Source: Chrysomallon squamiferum
Lineage: Eukaryota; Mollusca; Gastropoda; Neomphalida; Peltospiridae
Assembly (NCBI GenBank): GCA_012295275.1
Contig: CM022678.1
Span: forward strand, 9,475,574 to 9,539,573
Direction: 5' to 3'
Length of the DNA: 64,000 bases
A model generated the notes under the pieces. That model searched no databases, had not been told where the DNA came from, and saw only the letters and a program-made list of their open reading frames with translations. Positions 58,050 through 64,000 of this stretch are shown one piece after another (the first letter of the stretch is position 1; each line of letters begins with the position of its first letter). A program made the position numbers and the translations under genes.

Positions 58050-59960
58050 CTGCTAACGATATTTGAAAATAAGCATTTCATCTTTTAGTTCTAGATTAAC
58101 ATTATTCTTAATATATTTGTTAATAATAATTGAAACTTTGTTTTGAATACAGTCCTGAGTAAGAATACTTTCAAAGCCCTGATAAAAATAATGTCTGAAA
58201 AAATGTATTATATTAATGTTTGTTCCTTTCAATTCATCTATCCCACACTTCTTGAACACTGATATTCTATAAACTGATAGAATAATATTTATAAATTCTA
58301 GTGAACAATTTTTAATTGTTAGATAACATCCAAATATTAACAGTCTCTTTAATTGACCTAATGAAAACCCTGTTTTCTTAAATATTTCATGAAAGATACA
58401 AATTAGTTCCTTCACAATACAAAAATAAATAAAACTTCATTATCCTTCAGATACACCGGACATAAACTAGATGAGATTTTTCCATGTCTACATAATTGAC
58501 TATTTGTATATATTATATTCAAAACAAAACAAGAAATGGTTTTGATTACCTCTAGTACAAATAGAAGCTAAAAAGGAATAAAACAATGCTTATTTCAAAG
58601 CCTTGATAAAAATAATGTCTGAAAAAACATATTATATTAATGTTTGTTCCTTTCAATTCATGTATCCCACACCTCTTGAACACTGATATTCTATAAATTG
58701 ATAGAATAATACTTATGAATTCTATTGAACAATTTTCTATTCTTAGATAACATCCAAATATTAATAGATTTTTTTTGAATAAATATTTCATGAAAGATAG
58801 ATATTAGTTCCGACAATTCTTCACAATACAAAAATAAATGGCACAGATCTTCATTATTCTTCAGATACACTGGACATACACTAGATGAGATTTTTCCATG
58901 TCTACATAATTTACTATATGTATATATTACATGATGAGCTGTTCTCAAATCTAAGTCAGTAAATTCAGTAAATTTAACACTGTAGTGTATCCATTTCCAA
59001 ACTGGTCTCCAGAATTTATTAAAACCAAGCTCAGTCCATTTTTCCTCACATTTTTTGAAAGTAAAATAGAATAAAATATTTTAACTGTAAATGTACTGAC
59101 ATTTATCACTTCATTATAATGAAAGATTTATTTTTCCAGTTCAACCTTTCACATTATTTGGTCCTAAATATATACTCAGAATTTCAACACAGTCTTTACT
59201 CACTGATATCAGAATGTTAAATGATAAGTTTTTTTTATAGTCTTACCAAGACAAAGTACTTCTGACTTACCTATATTGACTTTTACACATTTACTGTATT
59301 AAAAACAGATTCTACTGACTGAGCATCACAGACTGTTACAGTAGAATCATCTGCATGCTGAAATAATAAACAACTAAATTCATTTGTTATTCTAATTCCA
59401 TTCATGCTGTGTCTACTTATAATTAAATTATTTAAGGGTTCAGCTACAATAAGATAAAGCATCATTGATATTGGACATCCTTGTCTAACACCTCTTGTAA
59501 TATTAAAGAAATGTGTTAAATGTCCATTAATCTTGACACAACTTTTTATATCATTATAGAGTATTTTAATCCACATTATAAATTTATCACTAAATTGAAG
59601 GTTTTCAGAACTTTTCAAACAAAACTATGTGACACTCTATCAAAAGCTTTTTCTTGATCCATTTCAACAATAAACCCTTCAGTTTTATTTAACTCAGCAA
59701 TATCTGTAACATCCCTCACTACACAATATTATCAGCAACATCTCTTCCTTTTACACAACAGCTTTGTTCTGATGAAATAATAGTTGACATAACCTGTTTA
59801 ACACAATTAGCAAGAACTTTAGAAATAATGTTATAATCTATGTTTAAAAGACTGATAGGTCTGAAATGTTTAAGGTCTGCTTTTTCTCCATTTTTCTTGT
59901 AAAAAATACGACTAATTACCCCTTTTCCTCTTTTTTCCTCTTTTTTAATTGACATAACAA
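58050..59960 (-). mobile_element. LINE fragments: reverse transcriptase to C terminus, partly doubled
   Basis: On the - strand: LKHFRPISLLNIDYNIISKV (59,719-59,955), the GVRQGC and HADDSTVTV motifs (59,283-59,618), and CPVYLKNNEDLCHLFLYCEE with RISVFKRCGIHELKGTNI (58,552-58,948). A second copy of the C-terminal part ends in NLELKDEMLIFKYR (58,053-58,415). The two C-terminal copies meet at about 58,500-58,560, where a piece of the 24.4-kb block intervenes. Same family and strand as the other LINE pieces, and inactive. Confidence 0.85.
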
Positions 59961-60030
59961 AATTTTCAAAATTCCCCAGAACAGAGCTATTTCACAATCC
60001 TATGTCTCATGTGGGCAAATAGAAACCTGC

Positions 60031-60395
60031 TTTGACAAAACAGACTGAAACTAGTCTATTTACAAATAGAAACGTGCTTTGACAAAACAGACTGAAACTA
60101 GTCTATTTACAAATAGAAACGTGCTTTGACAAAACAAACTGAAACTAGTCTATTTACAAATAGAAACCTGCTTTGACAAAACAAACTGAAACTAGTCTAT
60201 TTACAAATAGAAACATGCTTTGACAAAACAGACTGAAACTAATCTATTTACAAACAGAAACTTGCTTTGACAAAACAGACTGAAACTAGTCTATTTACAA
60301 ATAGAAACGTGCTTTGACAAAACAGACTGAAACTAGTCTATTTACAAATAGAAACGTGCTTTGACAAAACAGACTCAAACTAGTCTATTTACAAA
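60031..60395. repeat. 47-bp minisatellite, about 8 copies
   Basis: Unit TTTGACAAAACAGACTGAAA plus CTAGTCTATTTACAAATAGA plus AACGTGC. The paired position in duplication copy A (19,440) has a single unit. Confidence 0.95.
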
Positions 60396-61261
60396 TTAGG
60401 GGTGTGACAGATTCTTATGGGTGACATGAATAGCTTCAAACTAAACTTTGACAACTAACATGTACATGTTTTGAATTAGATGGTAGAATGGCTGTAGAAT
60501 AGGTCTGCTGAAATTCACAGTGGAATGGTTCAAACTGAAAAGCAGTGCAACAATTTGACCAAAGTCTCTGTGACTTGCACCCGAGTGTTTTGATACAACC
60601 AGATTAAAAATTACATAACAAACATTTGACAGGGATTTCATATGAGTGTTTAAAAGTTTGAAAAGTTATAAATATTTCTCGTATGGATGTGTGCAAAACC
60701 TTAAGTCCACAACCATAAAAGACCAAGCTGTCTGTCATGGACTTTTGTTTACCTGGAATCGATGGCTAAAAAAGGACTCAGTATTGTCTGTTCTCTATAT
60801 ACATGTATGTATGTATATGCATGCACACATACATACACACACACACACACACATACACACGCACACACACACATACACATACAGACACACATAATATTAA
60901 TACACATAAATGCTGTTACCCAGCCTGCTATCCTCCCACCTACAAAAATGGGAGCCTGTATGTTTACATACACACACAGTATAATTGAAAAACCACCTCT
61001 CAAAACAATTCAGGTCCAGATCAAGGGTAGCAGGTGCCCCTCCCCCACAGATGCACTACAAACATTGACAATAACTTGTTTGTTCAGCAAGTCTTTGCAG
61101 TGATACCATTTACAGTCAGAGTATTTACACCTTTGTTGCAGACACATCTCTGACTGAACTCTGACAACATGGTCACACACTGTGTTCAGCAAACAAAACA
61201 TACAGGAGCATGATTAATTAAATATTTTGTTTATGAAGGAAAAGTAACATTAAAATCTTTT

Positions 61262-61384
61262 CCATTTCTATGTGAAGTGATTACCCACAAATGTTCCTGA
61301 TATTGATGGAAGGATAACAAATTTCCCAGATGTCTGCAATTGGAACAGTTAATAACTGAACAATGGTCGTGGCCTCACATTACA
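61262..61384 (-). pseudogene. THAP-like fragment, copy B
   Basis: Reads GHDHCSVINCSNCRHLGN and LSFHQYQEHLWVITSHRN, as in copy A, but the ATG is followed directly by TGA where copy A has GGA. Confidence 0.35.
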
Positions 61385-61858
61385 GCATGGTTGGTTTTGC
61401 CCACCAATTTCCAAGTAGGACTATTTTGCTGAGATCTCGCAATCTGCATCCTTGAATTACCCGGCAATGGGCACATGCACAGTGGAATGTGAAATATCTC
61501 AATTAACAGTTGACTCTAAAACCCAATATATTATAATTTAGAAAATTCACTTTTCTTTTGAAAACCAAGAACACAATTAAAAACTAATTCTTTGCTTGGA
61601 CATGTATACCCTTTTAAATGAGATAATAAGAAAAACAAAAACTAATAAAAATGAATAACCATTTGTAATATTTATTTTAAAACTATTTAAAAGTCTGCAT
61701 TTCCAAAATACAAGATTCATAAATGTTGTGTCACCAGATGAACTGCTGCTATCATTTTACTGTTACTGACTGTTATCTCTGTCAATAGAATAACATTAAA
61801 ACCATTTTTCTGAAGAATCTAAATCAAATACAACAAGGTGTAACAAAAAGGGCAGTAC

Positions 61859-61985
61859 CTGATGTAAATAAAGATTTTATAACAGAGCTGGGATCCTTCC
61901 TCCAGTTTGTTCAGATTGTAGTCAGCCAATGTTTCACCAGAAATCTTCACAGTCAGGTAGACTTGTAGTGTCTCACACCAGAGAA
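61859..61985 (-). pseudogene. Exon B of the unrecognised gene, copy B
   Basis: Same 127 bp, splice sites and open frame as 20,694-20,820, with one amino acid change seen (KISGE for KICGE). Confidence 0.5.
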
Positions 61986-62360
61986 CTGTGTGAAATTACA
62001 AAAATATGTGATAGACTGAAATTTAAAAAACAATCACATTTAGCCATCATCACAGAAGCCATAAAACAAATGTTTATAATAATAAATAAAAATAACAATA
62101 ATGATGATTAAAAAAGATAAATATATTATATTAATAATAATGATGACAGTAAGAAGAAAAACAATAAACTGAAATCATAAATAAATAAATAATCCATTTA
62201 ACAAAGGACCCTGTCTAATAATAAAGATTTTATCATGATTTTATCTTTTCATTTTTCATTATTTTCCCCAATCCTTGACAATTTTAGGCTCCTTAATTAT
62301 TGCATAAACACTTTAAATTCCTTACAAATGTTACAGAGAAATAACACTTTTGCTACATAC

Positions 62361-62428
62361 CAGAGGAAAGTGATTTCAGCTGTTTTTCAGATAATCCTCA
62401 CAGGTTCTTGATAAAACAAAATTGGCAT
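62361..62428 (-). pseudogene. Exon A of the unrecognised gene, copy B
   Basis: Carries the same short A-run frameshift as 21,209-21,276. In addition, the acceptor AG of copy A is lost (TTTCATGG precedes ATGCC), so splicing here is unlikely. Confidence 0.45.
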
Positions 62429-63220
62429 CCATGAAAGCAAAAATCAGAAAAGGAAATTTGTATCTGATCATTCTTTGAATAAAAATGTTCTATCAAACAA
62501 CATTTATAATTAAAATAAACCATATATATATGTGATACTTAAGGATTGTCATTATTATAAATTAAATAAAAAACAAAAACAACTAACCTCTGGATGCAGT
62601 GAAAATGCAGGTGACATCACATCATCAACAGCAGATCAAAATGCTGAAGGATTTCCACTTTCAGCAACAAGCAGTCATAGTTTCTGAAATATTGAACATA
62701 GAAAAAACTGAGTTGTATAAGCATATAACAAAATATATGCATAAAAATACAATAAATGGTTATAGTTAAAAACTTTTATCTAATTATACATTTCTCTACA
62801 TTAAATATTTAAATAAAACTTTTAACAATAAAAAAAAAATATCAAATTTCCTGAATATAAGGCAATTATTTCTCTGTTATTTGAAATTTTAGAGATCATA
62901 CATTACTTTATTTTCATATTACAGAAACACAGACCAGGAAATTCTAATGCTGTGTTAATGAATAAATACACATATTACTTAATATATCAATACATGTTCT
63001 TTGTGGAAATTTCTTACACAACCCCAGTTGGAAATCAAGTTCAGATTATCTGCAAATAATGGATGCATCATGAATATTCATAACTATGATGCAAAATAAA
63101 TCAGTTTTAAAAACTATTTTAATTATCAAGTAATGAACTAAGCCAAGTAAAAATATCTAAAACATTTCAACATTCTGAATATAACAGTATCTGTGTCTTA
63201 ATCTTATATGTGGCTCTTAC

Positions 63221-63372
63221 CACAGAGATGGGGTTTATGGTTTTTCTGACAAGCCTAGATCCAGTTTCTTCAGTACACTCCTGTACCTCATCATGCAGCT
63301 TGAGGACTTTGTAAGCTACTTAAACACTGCAAACTCTGATCAGACTGTGTGAATGTACACTCTGATCTGCAT
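63221..63372 (-). pseudogene. Exon C of the unrecognised gene, copy B
   Basis: Counterpart of 22,065-22,216 with the same 152 bp, splice signals and internal frame change. The CTT-GAT of copy A reads CAT-GAT here. Confidence 0.4.
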
Positions 63373-64000
63373 CTACAATGGTAAGCCCTGTTTCTGCAGT
63401 CAGAACCACACATAACAATAACAACTCATTCTTCCAGTTAAAGGACACAACTGATTCATACGTTTGTCAAAGCACAGCCAACTTTACAATCTCATCAACC
63501 AGTGACAGTGAGTCTTCTGATTCCTCACTGATCACAAAGTCAAGTGGAAAGCTTTCCCTGCAGCACAGTGTATTCATTCTTCCTAAGACCAATCACTTGT
63601 TCAAGATGAATCTAACATGGTCAGTTTGTCTCGACATCCACAGACAGTGATGTGAAACACCATCAGTAAACATGGGATTTGTTCATTTACACACACAGCA
63701 ATGTCAGACTCAGTCTGCTAATACAAAGACTCCTGGAAGAAGTTTATTCAATAAAATACTATCAAAAATATGTTTTGTTGTTGTGTTTGTATAATGTCCA
63801 AGTCTGTGCTCATTAAGATTTTGAAGATACTGTATAAATAGTTTAGAACAATCTATTACCACTGCTGTCTTCTGATCAAAGTGTTTTCTGAATTCTGTTT
63901 CTTAGGATTAATGTAAACATCAAGGTTAATGTAAAATAGTATATGTCCTTTACCCTCACTTTGACCTTGACCTACATAATTTTCAGTTATACTTGTGTTA

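Larger units (their letters stand above)
60363..64000. repeat. Segmental duplication, copy B (pair at 19,436-22,860)
   Basis: Direct-orientation copy running off the window end. Differs from copy A at 60,790-61,240, where it has a CA array (60,830-60,890) and a - strand Cys-rich frame, CLQQRCKYSDCKWYHC (61,010-61,201), of unknown family. Confidence 0.9.

Overview
The window looks like metazoan nuclear DNA. It is strongly AT-rich, with short exons flanked by GT/AG signals in long introns, EGF modules, the C-terminal CKK domain of a CAMSAP/Patronin protein, non-LTR retrotransposons, a piggyBac fossil and dense micro- and minisatellites. The mix suggests an invertebrate, perhaps a mollusc; that taxonomic guess is inference. 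I see no rRNA, tRNA, CRISPR array, virus or bacterial-style operon. Exactly 200 Ns (51,301-51,500) mark a scaffold gap.

Layout. 0.2-11.5 kb (+ strand): two coiled-coil exons, one of them present twice 9.4 kb apart. Between the copies lie a decayed piggyBac transposase (- strand), three calcium-binding-EGF-type exons (two frameshifted) and a 2.8-kb transposon with terminal inverted repeats over 600 bp long. 11.7-19.4 kb: no convincing gene, a decayed ~130-bp repeat and many microsatellites. 19.4-22.9 kb: a segment duplicated again at 60.4-64.0 kb, carrying remnants of - strand exons of an unrecognised gene and a THAP-like fragment. 23-31 kb: an unrecognised charged ORF, a 60-bp minisatellite and - strand LINE fragments (endonuclease at 25-26 kb, reverse transcriptase at 28-30.5 kb). 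31-42 kb: a run of unrelated minisatellites (units 53, 24, 56, 48, 27, 81, 61, 70 and 45 bp), some giving open reading frames.

42.5-47 kb: several - strand exon candidates lead back to a CpG-enriched block (45.25-46.4 kb) that also fits a + strand first exon, so it looks like a bidirectional promoter. 47.7-49.3 kb: a second copy of the EGF block, lacking the third EGF exon. 49.8-50.3 kb: two small exon candidates, one with a membrane segment. 54.8-56.2 kb: the last exons of a CAMSAP/Patronin gene (- strand). 56.5-60 kb: a diverged copy of the 24-28 kb block and more LINE.

Few genes here can be called intact. The best-supported coding sequences are the CKK exons, the duplicated coiled-coil exon and the first EGF exon. 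Nearly every other recognisable exon carries single-base indels or stops. Some are shared by both copies of a duplication, so those changes predate it. I found no convincing new multi-gene system. The more unusual items are the duplicated phase-0 exon, the long-TIR element at a duplication junction, the compensated frameshift in the CKK domain and the minisatellite cluster.
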